In this document: positions 9,105-18,084 of the stretch, piece after piece
Numbering within the stretch: the stretch's first letter is position 1
How the letters are laid out: each line of letters begins with the position of its first letter
Source of the DNA: JBBQVS01 sp038211295
Lineage (GTDB): Bacteria; Chloroflexota; Ktedonobacteria; Ktedonobacterales; Ktedonobacteraceae
Assembly: GCA_038211295.1 (NCBI GenBank)
Contig: JBBQVS010000013.1
Span: 1 to 64,000 of the forward strand
Length of the DNA stretch: 64,000 nucleotides
Direction: 5' to 3'
The notes under the pieces: generated by a model
The model's database searches: none
What the model was told of the DNA's origin: nothing
Seen by the model: the letters and a program-made list of their open reading frames with translations, nothing else
Program-made: the position numbers and the translations under genes

Positions 9105-10814
9105 CTATTCCACTCGATATATTGTGGCCCAGCTATCGGGCGGGATGCTTCCCTGCCCGTTATCGACCATCCCAACGATAGCGGGTGAACGCAGAAACGG
9201 TGTTGTAACCTGTTCCATTGGCAGCCATGCGACATCATTGACAAGCTGTTGCTCGGCTTGCTGATAGCTTTGCAGTCGTGTAGCTGTTTGCATGTTCGCA
9301 TCGGCGGCCTCCAATTGCTGTTGTACCGCTTGCTGTTTCGCCGCAGTCGCGCCCGTGTTTTGCCCATAGTTCATGTTGTTGTTAGGTACACCATTATCGA
9401 ACTGAAGCGTGAGCCAATCTTGTGGGTCTGGATACTCAGTAACCCACGCCAGGCCCCAGAACTGCAGGCCGTTCGCGTTGTTTGTCGCGGCGGTCACTTT
9501 GTCCAGCAATGTGTTGTAGTCGAGTGGGCTTGCTGTGACGGGAACATTAAGAACCTTTTTCCACATTGCAATCATAGCATTTACTTCTTGATCGGCGTTG
9601 GTAACGGTGGCGTAGGTCAGCGTGATAGGCGGTATCTGGGCCACGCTCGTCCATTGTTCTTCCTGAAGTCCCTGTTTGAGGAGAGCCTGTGCTTTTGTAA
9701 CGTTGCCTTTCAAGCTTTGTGTTCCGTCGGGGCCGATCAATGCTGCGTTATACCCGTCCATGCCCTGTGGCACGATGTGGTTTGTGGGCAACACTGTTCC
9801 TTTCCATACGGTATCCGCAATCGCTGTTTTGTCAATGGCGAGCGCGAATGCCTGCCGAATGTGAATATTGTCAAATGGCTTGGTCAGGTAGTTCATCGCA
9901 TAGTAGTTGGTCCAGAGTTGCGGTATCTGATAAAAGTCTTTGCGCTTCTTGTCGCTCGCAAATGTTGTCTGAGGAACGCCGACTGTATCAATCGTGCCGC
10001 GTTGATATGCTTGGTAGGCGTCGTTTGCCTGGTGGTAAAAAGCGACGCGTACATGTTGCAACTGTGGTTTTGGATTGTAATAATTTTCATTAGGCGCGAA
10101 ATCAATCTCTTGTCCGCGCAGGTGTTGTGTGAGGGTGAAAGGCCCCGCGCCGCCGCCCTCTGTGAGATGATCGGTGAATTTAGCCATGTACTTTGTCACC
10201 AAACTTTTTTCAACGACATACGAGCAGGTATAGGTCAACATACTCAAAAAGTAGGCCGCTTTCTTCTTGGTTATGAGTATCAACGTTGTATCATCGGGCG
10301 TCTGCAGCGAGTCATTGATGAGCGTTGTTGTGCGTCCAGCCAGCAGTTGATCGGCGTTTTTAAGAATGCTTAAATAGAGTGGCGCAACTGTAGATTGAGT
10401 CGCGGGTTGCAGGGCGCGGTCAATACTATAGGCAACATCCTTCGCTGTTAAGGGCGTCCCGTCACTGAAATGCAGATTTTTTTTGAGATGAAATGTCCAG
10501 GTCATACCATCCGCGCTTAGATTCCAGCTTGCCGCGAGTTGTGGACGTACCTGTAGCTTGTTGTCGAGTTGTACCAGTCCTGTGAACAGCATCTGCACTA
10601 GTGAAATTGATGCTGGATCGTGTGCCAGGGCAGGGTCAAGTGTATCAATATCGGTAATACCAACCTCTGGCATCGTGTAGACTTGTTTATTCTGTGGTGC
10701 TTTAACTAATTTTTTTGGCGCAGGGCCACCAAATACGTCGCACGCAGTAAAGATAAAAGAACTCAAACAGAGCAAAAGAAAAAATACTTTTATAGATTTT
10801 TTTAGCGGGAACAC
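9105..10814 (-). CDS. oppA: peptide-binding lipoprotein OppA, copy 3 (GTG start)
   Basis: Third family-5 peptide-binding lipoprotein. I placed the start at a GTG (10814) because GAGGAG lies nine bases upstream and the frame then opens with a proper signal: FPLKKSIKVFF, a hydrophobic stretch and lipobox FIFTAC with Cys25. The open frame continues upstream, but that part does not look like this family. The mature protein (569 residues in all) keeps DNIHIRQAFALAIDK and TPDDTTLILITKKKAAYFLS. It is more distant from copies 1 and 2 than they are from each other, and its signal peptide is unrelated to theirs. Confidence 0.9.
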   Translation of the reverse strand: MFPLKKSIKVFFLLLCLSSFIFTACDVFGGPAPKKLVKAPQNKQVYTMPEVGITDIDTLDPALAHDPASISLVQMLFTGLVQLDNKLQVRPQLAASWNLSADGMTWTFHLKKNLHFSDGTPLTAKDVAYSIDRALQPATQSTVAPLYLSILKNADQLLAGRTTTLINDSLQTPDDTTLILITKKKAAYFLSMLTYTCSYVVEKSLVTKYMAKFTDHLTEGGGAGPFTLTQHLRGQEIDFAPNENYYNPKPQLQHVRVAFYHQANDAYQAYQRGTIDTVGVPQTTFASDKKRKDFYQIPQLWTNYYAMNYLTKPFDNIHIRQAFALAIDKTAIADTVWKGTVLPTNHIVPQGMDGYNAALIGPDGTQSLKGNVTKAQALLKQGLQEEQWTSVAQIPPITLTYATVTNADQEVNAMIAMWKKVLNVPVTASPLDYNTLLDKVTAATNNANGLQFWGLAWVTEYPDPQDWLTLQFDNGVPNNNMNYGQNTGATAAKQQAVQQQLEAADANMQTATRLQSYQQAEQQLVNDVAWLPMEQVTTPFLRSPAIVGMVDNGQGSIPPDSWATIYRVE

Positions 10815-10874
10815 AACATACGTCTCCTCATAGCAAATAATTAGCAGGCAATATAGACTAGTAACGAAATAAAG

Positions 10875-10919
10875 CGGGGAAGTATCGCGATTATGCAAAT
10901 GTACCGCGCTACTTCCCCG
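10875..10919 (-). terminator. hairpin after the 10931 gene
   Basis: CGGGGAAGTA (10875-10884) and TACTTCCCCG (10910-10919) form a ten-pair stem 12 bases beyond the stop at 10931. On the minus strand it is followed by GCTTTATTTCG. It separates this gene from oppA3. Confidence 0.6.
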
Positions 10920-10930
10920 ACGTGAGACGT

Positions 10931-12370
10931 TTACAGGCTTGCTATCAGTGAGTCGCGTTCGCCAAAGGCTGCGGCGCGGACCGCGATTTGCAAGTACGTG
11001 TCGATACTTGTGTCGCCGAGCGTGTGAGGCCATGCAAGAAATTCTTCGCTTGCTGCCTGTACAATGCGAAGGCTGTACCCTTGATCGAGGCTGGCATTGT
11101 TTTTCGCCGCGACAAGCCCGATGACTGCGAACAGAGCGCGTGCATCGAAGTTTAATTTCATATAGCGACGCGCGGTTGTGAGTGCGCCCGCGACATCGCC
11201 CCCCTCCAACTGCTCTTTGAGTGAGTCTAGTTGAGATGGAGCGATCAAGCCACCACCCAGAACAGCAGTAGAGACCGCTTGGGCAGCGTTTTTGGGGTGG
11301 CTTTGCGCGGTGATCTCTTTGTAGAGAGCGTTGACAAAGGCCGCTGACGTGAACAGCAATGGCAAGGCTTCAACGTCTTGTACCTGCTGAAACGCCAGCC
11401 GTATTGCCGAGGCAAAGAGTAGCCCTTGCGCCACATGAATGAATAAGGCGCGGTCTCCATCGCCGACCAGATTTGTTACTTCTGCTGCCGCGAGTGCGAT
11501 CACCGAGCTAACGGCACGCGATGATGCTTCGCCCTTCATCACGGCATCATGGACCGCCTGGCATACCTGCGTTGTATCCGCGTTGCTCAGCAGCATCTGC
11601 TGCAATGGTAACGCGTTCTGGTTCTTGGGCGCGGAGATGCGCTTGCCGATGCTAGACATATTGTGTGCGGGGTCGAGTGCGAACGCACTGACCGTCTTGA
11701 CCCAATCGGGTGCGACAGCATCAGGATGGAGTGGAAGATGTGGAGCAAGCCAGTGCAGAATCTCTGGTGTGCGATCTCCCCATTCGACGGTGCCGAGGAG
11801 TTGAAAGCCGCGAACCGCCAGGATAAATGGGCGTCCCGCATCCTGAAAGGTTGTCGCGATACTTTCATAAGCGCGGACTTCCATTGTGCGATAGTCCGCG
11901 CCTGTGCCGTAGAGGCCGAGCAAAAGCCGCTCGACGCGCTCCTTGTCATTGTTTTGCACTGCTTCATGCATGGCAACGTTGACGGAGCCTTTTTCACCCA
12001 GGCCGCTTGGGAAGAAAGGTTCAAGCTTGCTCGGTTGAGCTTTCTGGCCCGTGCGTACCGCGGGGGCCGCTGTGAGCATCGCTTCCGCGAACAAAGGCAA
12101 CGCACGTTCATTGCGCGACTCTGTGGCTTCGAGTGGTTGCGGAATAGTATGCACATAGCGATACAACATTGCGGCTGCGTTGAGCATAAGCAGAATTTGC
12201 CCTGTGGGGTCGCCAGATGCTGCAAGCAGGCCAATGCGTCCTATCAGTACGTCGGCTGCTCCGTCTCGTGCGAGCAGGTCGCGTGCCGCCTCAATAATCG
12301 CGTTATTGTCGCCACCGACCATCGCGCCGACAAGTGGCGAGAGGTCGGCCTTCATTTCTATAGCTGCCAT
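10931..12370 (-). CDS. unrecognised helical protein, 479 residues
   Basis: I do not recognise this protein. It has no signal peptide or membrane helix and is rich in Ala and Leu with repeating amphipathic helices (IIEAARDLLARDGAADVLIG; MLLSNADTTQVCQAVHDAVM), suggesting an alpha-helical repeat or scaffold fold. The start is firm: AAAGGAG lies eight bases before the ATG at 12370. It follows the 12388 gene by 17 bases and is third in a likely three-gene unit with a large TPR protein, so a shared cytoplasmic assembly is a reasonable guess, no more. Confidence 0.75.
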   Translation of the reverse strand: MAAIEMKADLSPLVGAMVGGDNNAIIEAARDLLARDGAADVLIGRIGLLAASGDPTGQILLMLNAAAMLYRYVHTIPQPLEATESRNERALPLFAEAMLTAAPAVRTGQKAQPSKLEPFFPSGLGEKGSVNVAMHEAVQNNDKERVERLLLGLYGTGADYRTMEVRAYESIATTFQDAGRPFILAVRGFQLLGTVEWGDRTPEILHWLAPHLPLHPDAVAPDWVKTVSAFALDPAHNMSSIGKRISAPKNQNALPLQQMLLSNADTTQVCQAVHDAVMKGEASSRAVSSVIALAAAEVTNLVGDGDRALFIHVAQGLLFASAIRLAFQQVQDVEALPLLFTSAAFVNALYKEITAQSHPKNAAQAVSTAVLGGGLIAPSQLDSLKEQLEGGDVAGALTTARRYMKLNFDARALFAVIGLVAAKNNASLDQGYSLRIVQAASEEFLAWPHTLGDTSIDTYLQIAVRAAAFGERDSLIASL

Positions 12371-12387
12371 ACAAGGTACTCCTTTTA

Positions 12388-13170
12388 TTATTCCTGTAAC
12401 TCGCGGATTGCGCGTTCGATGGTAGGAATTTCCGCGTATTCTTCGTCAAGTAGTTTATAAGCGCGGCTCAAGTAGAGACTCGCCAATTGTGCGCCGCGTG
12501 GGCTGAAATCAACGGCTGCGGTAACAAGCAGCGTGCCACGATATTTGTCTGCCAGGCGGTCAGCGATGCGTTGCATTCGTTGCTGCAACTCTTGCACCTG
12601 CGCGGTATCGTGGCCTTCCAGCGCGTACCGTGTCATGCCAACCAGCTTGCCCAGTTCCGCGAGCTTCTGACGGTCAGACATCGTTTGAAGCAGAAGTTCG
12701 TCCGCGTCCACGTCGTCCAACGGCTTTGAATCGACGAGTGTAAAAGAAGAGGATGAAGCGGAAAGCATCTCAGACGAAGATATATATTTTTCATAGAGTT
12801 GCCCGTATTCTTCACAACTCATCGCCGCCATCTGTAACCGACTGTTCTGATCCTGTCCATTAACCGTACCAATATCGCACAGGTCGTCGCCGCGCCGTTC
12901 CGCGAGTAGTTCCAGCTGCTCCATTGTCTTGCCTTCTTCTAACATTGGTGGAATGGGCATCCCCTTCATTGCCGCGCCAGCCTCTCCCAGGTCTTCGGGC
13001 GAAATCTGCGCCGCGAACATCGGTGGCAGGTACTTGGCAAGCGACATAGGAATCGGTGGCACGATACAGTAGGTGCAGTACACGACCCTCGGATTACTGG
13101 TACTCCGCGCAACAAAGATCGCGTGGCCTCTTGGCGTCTGTGCATCACCACGTAAGAAACGTATACTCAT
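12388..13170 (-). CDS. unrecognised protein, 260 residues
   Basis: No family recognised. The ATG at 13170 is preceded by AAGGAG at six bases. The N-terminal half contains a CTYC pair and a Pro/Met-rich stretch (VPPIPMSLAKYLPP); the C-terminal half is a charged helix (VQELQQRMQRIADRLADKY) ending in ERAIRELQE. There is no signal peptide or membrane segment. It sits between the TPR gene and the 479-residue protein and is probably co-transcribed with both. Confidence 0.75.
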   Translation of the reverse strand: MSIRFLRGDAQTPRGHAIFVARSTSNPRVVYCTYCIVPPIPMSLAKYLPPMFAAQISPEDLGEAGAAMKGMPIPPMLEEGKTMEQLELLAERRGDDLCDIGTVNGQDQNSRLQMAAMSCEEYGQLYEKYISSSEMLSASSSSFTLVDSKPLDDVDADELLLQTMSDRQKLAELGKLVGMTRYALEGHDTAQVQELQQRMQRIADRLADKYRGTLLVTAAVDFSPRGAQLASLYLSRAYKLLDEEYAEIPTIERAIRELQE

Positions 13171-13260
13171 AACCAACTCCTTATAATCCAGGGTGGCTTA
13201 TAACCCTGTGTTTATCTTGCGACAGGAAGCCTCTCTATTCTCTCATTATCACGTCGCAGA

Positions 13261-15501
13261 TTACAACCCTTTACGAATCTGTCTCAGGCGTTTCACCAAA
13301 TCTTGATTTGAGAGCAATTCTTCTTCAGTAATCTCTTCGCCACTGGTGGGCATCGCGTCCTCATATGTTTGTAGATGGCGTACCAATTCGACACTACCAG
13401 CGATACGTGCGTAGTTTTGCAACAACGAGTGTGCCTGTGCGTCCTGATTGCGGCGTATGTCTGTAATTGCTGTCTGCGCGTATAGTTCTGCGTACTGACG
13501 CAAGAATAAACTCCACTGTTGTGGCGTACTCAAGCTTTGCATTACATGCTCGACCTGTGCAATTGCTTTCGTCTGCTCGTCACGCGCCCGCTCAAAATCA
13601 CCACGTACCATAAACACGCCCGCACGCGCCGAGCGGGTATCGGCGACTCCCAGTGGTCGGCGTTGCTGATGATAGAGCTTCAATGCCTGCTCAAAACTCT
13701 CTTGCGCCGCGTCCAGTTCCACTTTACCACGTTGGGCCAGTCCCTGTGTCAGCAGTGTGTCAGCTTGTCCCAGGAGATCGTTTGCTTGATTGAAGCGTGT
13801 CAGGGCGGCCTCACTGTTCTCTAGCGTCTCGTCCCACTGCTGTTGCCCCAGATAGACTTGCGCGATGCCGAGCGCGGAAGACCCGTCACCGTCCATGCTT
13901 TCAACCTGCTGAAATTGACGACCCGCCGTGATAAAACCGTTAAGCGCGGCTTCGAGTTCTTCGCGCGTTAGCCGCGTCTGAGCAAGACCAAGCAGAGCTT
14001 CCGCCGCCTGTAATGGCTCTTGTTGCGCTTCTGCTTGATTATATGCCTCGCTAAAACGCGCCTCCGCCCCCGTGAGGTCGCCCTGCGTGAGAAGCAACTG
14101 CCCGTGTATCACCGACACCATTGAGGTAAGAGAGAGTGCGAGTGGATTTCGCGCGATTGCCTCCGTCGCTTTCTCAATATGAACACCTGCCTCTTTCAAA
14201 TCACCAGTAAAGATAGAGACGCGTGCAAGCCGAACCTCAGCTCCCGCAACAATCATTGCTCCTGTGGATGTATTCATGTCTGTGACGCACGTTTTCGCGT
14301 CTTCATAGGCACTTTTTGACTGTATTATCTGTCCCTGCTGATGAAGCGCGTCCCCGATTGCCAACAACGCGCGTCCCTCGACGCGGCTATCGTGGAGTAG
14401 ATGCGCCTGAGTACGTCCTTCGTCGAGAGTCTTGAGAGCGCGCTCCAGAAAGCCACGGCGTCGTTGCAATTCTCCCATGCCTACGGTTGCCTCAGCCTGT
14501 CCCGTGCGGAACGCTACGGCTTTATACGTGCGTATGGCTCGCTCCATAATTGAATTCGCGTAGGTAAGTTGTCCACGACGCAAGTTGATCTCGCCCAGCA
14601 AGCGGTTCGCGTGTGCGGTTCCCAGAGCGTTGCGTTGTTCGGTATAGAGCTGGCCGGCGGCCTGTGCGCCAATCAACGCCTGATCGACACTGCCCTGCAA
14701 AAAGCTTACCTCAGCCAGGCCCAGATTCGCGTCCGCTTGCCCCAGCTCGTACTCGATGCCCTGTGCGGAGCTAAACGCTTCAGCAAGCAGTTTCGATGCC
14801 TGCTCAAGCCGCTCCTGATCGAGGTAGATACGCGCCAGCCCTAGCTGGGCGTCGATGGCCCCAAACGTATCTTTTGTTGCGTGGTAGACTGTTAGTGCTT
14901 GCTTATAGCCGGCCTCTGCCTCTGCGAAGTGTCGCGCCATGCGCTCGACATCCGCGAGGCTACGACTGGCGTCAGCTTCGTGAATGCTATCACCAGCAGC
15001 GTGAAAACTACGAATAGCCTCTTGATAGAAGTCTGTTGCGTAATCAGTATTGCCACGCTGTAGCGCAACGTGGCCTAGCGCGAGTGCTGTATTGCCAGAA
15101 CCCTGCATGTTTTTGTGAGTACGGTACAGATTTTGTGCCATCTGGTACGCGTCCTGCGCCCGGTCAAGATGAGCAAGCTGTCGCTCGACGTGACCCATCT
15201 CTAGCGTACTCTGCGCCTCGTTCAATGGGCGGTCAGCGTCTTTGTAGAGTTTGATTGCGCGTTGATAACTACCGACTGCCTGTTCAAGCAGGTTGTTTTG
15301 CCGTTGCACGTCTGCTAGCAAGGCGCGGCTATCGCCCGCTCGTTTCATATCACCGAGCAGGCGGAAGCGAATCTCCGCATCGCCAAACGCCTCACCCGCT
15401 TTTTCCAGATTACCGTCGTTAAATGCTTCAAGCCCGACCTGAAGTCGCTTTTCCGCCTGTTGCTGATCTTTCTCTTGCTTCTCTTTATCCGATGTCGTCA
15501 T
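13261..15501 (-). CDS. tetratricopeptide-repeat protein, 746 residues
   Basis: A soluble TPR array: after a charged start (KEKQEKDQQQAEKRLQVG) the protein is almost entirely 34-40-residue helical repeats (GDMKRAGDSRALLADVQ, EQAVGSYQRAIKLYKDADR, GNTALALGHVALQRGNTDYA, and so on), more than fifteen in all. A non-TPR C-terminus of about 70 residues ends LVKRLRQIRKGL. TPR solenoids bind peptides or partner proteins; no enzymatic domain is visible. A weak GAGGTAGGA precedes the ATG. It heads the unit with the two unrecognised proteins downstream, and divergent transcription separates it from the cNMP-binding gene. Confidence 0.88.
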   Translation of the reverse strand: MTTSDKEKQEKDQQQAEKRLQVGLEAFNDGNLEKAGEAFGDAEIRFRLLGDMKRAGDSRALLADVQRQNNLLEQAVGSYQRAIKLYKDADRPLNEAQSTLEMGHVERQLAHLDRAQDAYQMAQNLYRTHKNMQGSGNTALALGHVALQRGNTDYATDFYQEAIRSFHAAGDSIHEADASRSLADVERMARHFAEAEAGYKQALTVYHATKDTFGAIDAQLGLARIYLDQERLEQASKLLAEAFSSAQGIEYELGQADANLGLAEVSFLQGSVDQALIGAQAAGQLYTEQRNALGTAHANRLLGEINLRRGQLTYANSIMERAIRTYKAVAFRTGQAEATVGMGELQRRRGFLERALKTLDEGRTQAHLLHDSRVEGRALLAIGDALHQQGQIIQSKSAYEDAKTCVTDMNTSTGAMIVAGAEVRLARVSIFTGDLKEAGVHIEKATEAIARNPLALSLTSMVSVIHGQLLLTQGDLTGAEARFSEAYNQAEAQQEPLQAAEALLGLAQTRLTREELEAALNGFITAGRQFQQVESMDGDGSSALGIAQVYLGQQQWDETLENSEAALTRFNQANDLLGQADTLLTQGLAQRGKVELDAAQESFEQALKLYHQQRRPLGVADTRSARAGVFMVRGDFERARDEQTKAIAQVEHVMQSLSTPQQWSLFLRQYAELYAQTAITDIRRNQDAQAHSLLQNYARIAGSVELVRHLQTYEDAMPTSGEEITEEELLSNQDLVKRLRQIRKGL

Positions 15502-15764
15502 CTTTTCCTACCTCATCTGCATATGAGTGTTCTTGCTCTAGTGTGATTTCTCTTTATTTATTGTAGTTGCTTCAGTCGCTAAAGTCAAAACTTCCCTGTC
15601 CTGTGTAAAGAGCGAATGAAAGACATAGGACGCGTGTCCCGCGCTCCTCACATCCTCGTCATTGTTCTTCATGCCCCTTATGATGAGTGTGGTAAAATGC
15701 GTTTAGCATTTCATTTCTCACGTGACACGTCAATGTTGTTTGTAATTATCAAAGGAGCGGTAGT

Positions 15765-16193
15765 GTGAACGAAGATACGCTTGCAACGGTAGACCTTTTT
15801 TCTTCTCTGGATAAGAAAGAACTTCAAACGCTTGCCAAAAGTAGCCAAGAGCGCACGTATAGCGCAGGGACAAAATTATTTGCGCAAGGTGATAGTGGGT
15901 CTGGTCTCTACATTCTCAAGAGCGGGAAAGTGAGCATTTCGCAGCAGAATGGGGAGAATGAAGTGGACAAAGAAATCAATACTGTCGGGGCGGGCGAGGC
16001 ATTTGGGGAAATGGCATTGCTTGACGACCAGCCACGTTCCGCGACTGTCACAGCGGTAGAGGATGTCACCGCCCTGTTACTGCCGGTATGGGAGTTTCGC
16101 GGTATCTTGAAGGCGCATCCCGATATCGCCCTCAAACTTCTGGCCTCGCTTAGTCGTCGTCTGCGTAAGGTGCAAAGTCACACCGCCGATTAA
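15765..16193 (+). CDS. stand-alone cyclic-nucleotide-binding domain protein
   Basis: A single cNMP-binding (CAP_ED) domain of 142 residues with no DNA-binding or enzymatic partner. The phosphate-binding cassette FGEMALLDDQPRSATV is complete, with the Glu and Arg that hold the ribose and phosphate, so cAMP or cGMP binding is plausible. The start is a GTG at 15765 with AAAGGAG upstream. Lacking an output domain, it probably regulates a partner protein. It ends convergently with nrdR. Confidence 0.85.
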   Translation: MNEDTLATVDLFSSLDKKELQTLAKSSQERTYSAGTKLFAQGDSGSGLYILKSGKVSISQQNGENEVDKEINTVGAGEAFGEMALLDDQPRSATVTAVEDVTALLLPVWEFRGILKAHPDIALKLLASLSRRLRKVQSHTAD

Positions 16194-16213
16194 GTCAGCG
16201 TAGGCACGATGCA

Positions 16214-16247
16214 CAGGCGTAGAAGCAGGAACTACATTCTACGCTTG
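16214..16247. terminator. shared hairpin between cNMP protein and nrdR
   Basis: CAGGCGTAGAA (16214-16224) pairs with TTCTACGCTTG (16237-16247), with one wobble. It overlaps the nrdR stop and lies 20 bases after the convergent gene. There is no clear T-run. Confidence 0.45.
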
Positions 16248-16712
16248 TGGACTCGCGTCCGGCTTATCGCGATTGAGCAGTGTCTGTATCTCCTCAAACA
16301 TCGTCTCGACATCTCCGAACGAGCGGTACACGCTGGCGAAACGAATGTAGGCGATCTTATCCATACGTCGGAGATGCTCCATTACCAGTTCACCGATCAC
16401 ACTGCTTTGTATCTCTTGCTTGCCAAACCGATACAGCTCTTGCTCTATCTCTTCGACTGCATTCTCAATTTCGCCTGCGGGCAGTGGACGCTTTTCACAC
16501 GCTTTGCGAATACCCATATAGAGCTTTTGCCGATCAAATGGTTCGCGTCTCTGGTCTTGCTTGATGACCATAAGGTGGAACTTCTCAACGCGCTCATAGG
16601 TGCTAAAGCGTCCCTTGCAGTTGTCGCACTCGCGGCGCCGATGAATCGCGTCGCCGATATCACGCGAATCTTTCACACGTGACTCCGTTCCACCACAAAA
16701 CGGACATTTCAT
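16239..16712 (-). CDS. nrdR: transcriptional repressor NrdR
   Basis: Represses ribonucleotide reductase genes when its ATP-cone senses dATP. The N-terminal zinc ribbon shows MKCPFCGG and CDNCKGRF (four cysteines at 3, 6, 31 and 34), followed by the ATP-cone (KFHLMVIKQDQRREPFDRQK; RFASVYRSFGDVE). I used the ATG at 16712, which begins exactly at the conserved MKCPFCG. It gives 157 residues, the usual size; upstream in-frame residues are not family-like. No ribonucleotide reductase gene is in the window, so its targets are elsewhere. Confidence 0.95.
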   Translation of the reverse strand: MKCPFCGGTESRVKDSRDIGDAIHRRRECDNCKGRFSTYERVEKFHLMVIKQDQRREPFDRQKLYMGIRKACEKRPLPAGEIENAVEEIEQELYRFGKQEIQSSVIGELVMEHLRRMDKIAYIRFASVYRSFGDVETMFEEIQTLLNRDKPDASPQA

Positions 16713-16789
16713 AGAGTATTTTCCCCGTTCCACAGATATGTGACAATGATGAACGTATAGTATCACATCTGCTACCGCGGGTGGGCCGA

Positions 16790-17068
16790 CTAGACAAAAA
16801 CTGCTTCTCCAACGTGCTCCTGTGAATGCGTCGCAGGTACTCCCGTCAGCGCGGTATGGATTTGCGCTTCCTCTGGTACCTGTGCCTCTGTTGCGTATGG
16901 ACTGGCTTTGCCTACATAGCCGGAGCGCAGACGTGAACCCTCGCGCCAGTAGGCGTACCAGTATGGCCCGTGTCCTTGCCCGTTGCGGCAGGTACTACAG
17001 GACGCTTTTCCGCATTTGCGGTGTTGCAACTGATAGGTGATGTGCTGATCGTTTGGTAATTCTCTCAT
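16790..17068 (-). CDS. small DUF6788-like protein
   Basis: A 92-residue protein with the pattern CGKASCSTC...GHGPYWYAYWREG..RSGYVGK, which resembles the small DUF6788 family (a cysteine cluster followed by a GPYWY-like patch and basic residues). Function is unknown; the cysteines suggest metal binding. I chose the ATG at 17068, preceded by GGAAGGG; a GTG seven codons earlier is the alternative. It lies upstream of nrdR in the same direction, with a gap of about 77 bases. Confidence 0.7.
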   Translation of the reverse strand: MRELPNDQHITYQLQHRKCGKASCSTCRNGQGHGPYWYAYWREGSRLRSGYVGKASPYATEAQVPEEAQIHTALTGVPATHSQEHVGEAVFV

Positions 17069-17400
17069 AGAAGCCACGTACCCTTCCACTAATCTACATG
17101 TAATAATCTATGCCTGAGCACTGTTCAAGCAATACACACAGCATAACAGCATTTGATGAATTTTTTATGAATATGTAACCTGTGAAAATGAAAGTGTGTT
17201 CATCGTTGCGCTGAACACTATTGCGAGTTTTTTGTGTTTACTAAGACCTTGTTCATCATCTATTGCGCCAACGCTGACACGTTATGCCCACAAATGCAAT
17301 TTCTTGTACGTGCTATAATAAATTTATACTAATTTCCAGGGCGAAGCGGCATTTGTTCCTCGGTTTCGTGTTGTGTTTTTTGATTGGAAAGAAGAAGACC
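17069..17400. other. divergent region upstream of hpf
   Basis: 332 bases between the DUF6788-like gene and hpf, AT-rich. It contains a seven-pair palindrome (GTGTTCA at 17196-17202 with TGAACAC at 17212-17218) followed by GAGTTTTTTG, which could be an operator or terminator, and the hpf promoter near 17311. No gene seen. Confidence 0.5.
17311..17319 (+). promoter_or_regulatory. extended -10 promoter of hpf
   Basis: TGC TATAAT (17311-17319) is a perfect -10 hexamer with a TG extension, 82 bases before the hpf ATG. No good -35 box sits at the expected distance, which extended -10 promoters tolerate. Confidence 0.5.
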
Positions 17401-18021
17401 ATGCAGGTAATCATCAAAGGCCGACAGATGGAAGTCACCTCTCAGTTGCGCGAGCGTATCGAGCGCAAAGTTCAGCGACTCTCACGCCTTGTACATGAGG
17501 CTACGCGCATCGAAGTTACCGTCACGGAAGAGCAAACGCGGAGTAACCATGACCGCTATTGTGTGCAACTCGCGCTACTAGGCGGTTCGCATCCCATTCA
17601 CAGTGAGGTAAGTGCACTTAACGCGACTACCGCGCTTGATCTTGTGCTGGATAAAGTCGTTGCTCAGCTTGGACGCAAGAAGGATCGTCAGGTTGCGACG
17701 CGACGTAAGACCGACGCGGTACGTGTACTTACTCTCTCACGTGTTGGAACACTCCAGTTAGAGGAAGCTGACGCAGCGCAAGAGGATGAATATGCCGAGT
17801 TTACGCTGCTACAGGAAGAGCAGAACGAAGAAATCTGGTCACAGGTCAAAGAGATTCGTCGCCTGCACACAAAGCCCATGACCGATGTTGAAGTGATTGC
17901 GCGTATGAAGCAAGAAGGTGTTGCATTCCTGCCCTTCTTTAATGAGGAAACGGGAACTGTCAACGTGATGTATAAACTCGCCGATGGCGGGTACGGTCTG
18001 CTCATACCTTCAGTAGAATAA
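17401..18021 (+). CDS. hpf: long-form ribosome hibernation promoting factor
   Basis: Binds the 30S decoding region and drives ribosome dimerisation when growth stops. The 206-residue protein has the S30AE/RaiA domain (MQVIIKGRQMEVTSQLRERI to about residue 100), a charged linker, then the C-terminal dimerisation domain (VKEIRRLHTKPMTDVEVIARM ... LPFFNEETGTVNVMYK split by the linker). This identifies it as the long form. I took the ATG at 17401 because the family begins at MQVIIKG and GGAAAGAAGAAG precedes it. It is monocistronic, with its own promoter and a strong terminator at 18038-18078. Confidence 0.93.
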   Translation: MQVIIKGRQMEVTSQLRERIERKVQRLSRLVHEATRIEVTVTEEQTRSNHDRYCVQLALLGGSHPIHSEVSALNATTALDLVLDKVVAQLGRKKDRQVATRRKTDAVRVLTLSRVGTLQLEEADAAQEDEYAEFTLLQEEQNEEIWSQVKEIRRLHTKPMTDVEVIARMKQEGVAFLPFFNEETGTVNVMYKLADGGYGLLIPSVE

Positions 18022-18037
18022 TTTTGCATCATACTAG

Positions 18038-18078
18038 CAGCTTTATGCGAATTATCTAGTTCGCGTAAAGCTGTTTTT
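18038..18078 (+). terminator. intrinsic terminator of hpf
   Basis: A fourteen-pair stem (18038-18051 with 18060-18073, one wobble) is followed at once by TTTTT, 16 bases after the hpf stop. Confidence 0.85.
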
Positions 18079-18084
18079 GTGTTC

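Noticed and set aside
9249..10373. 374-codon open frame antisense to oppA3
   Set aside because: It lies wholly opposite a clear family-5 binding protein and has Cys/Arg/Val-rich composition without domains; a shadow frame.
10815..11033. Upstream extension of the oppA3 frame
   Set aside because: The extra ~73 codons run through a hairpin and into the end of the upstream gene; the GTG with GAGGAG and a clean lipoprotein signal fits better.
16790..17068. DUF6788-like gene as a transposon passenger
   Set aside because: Such small proteins can occur near mobile elements, but no transposase or terminal repeats are visible here.
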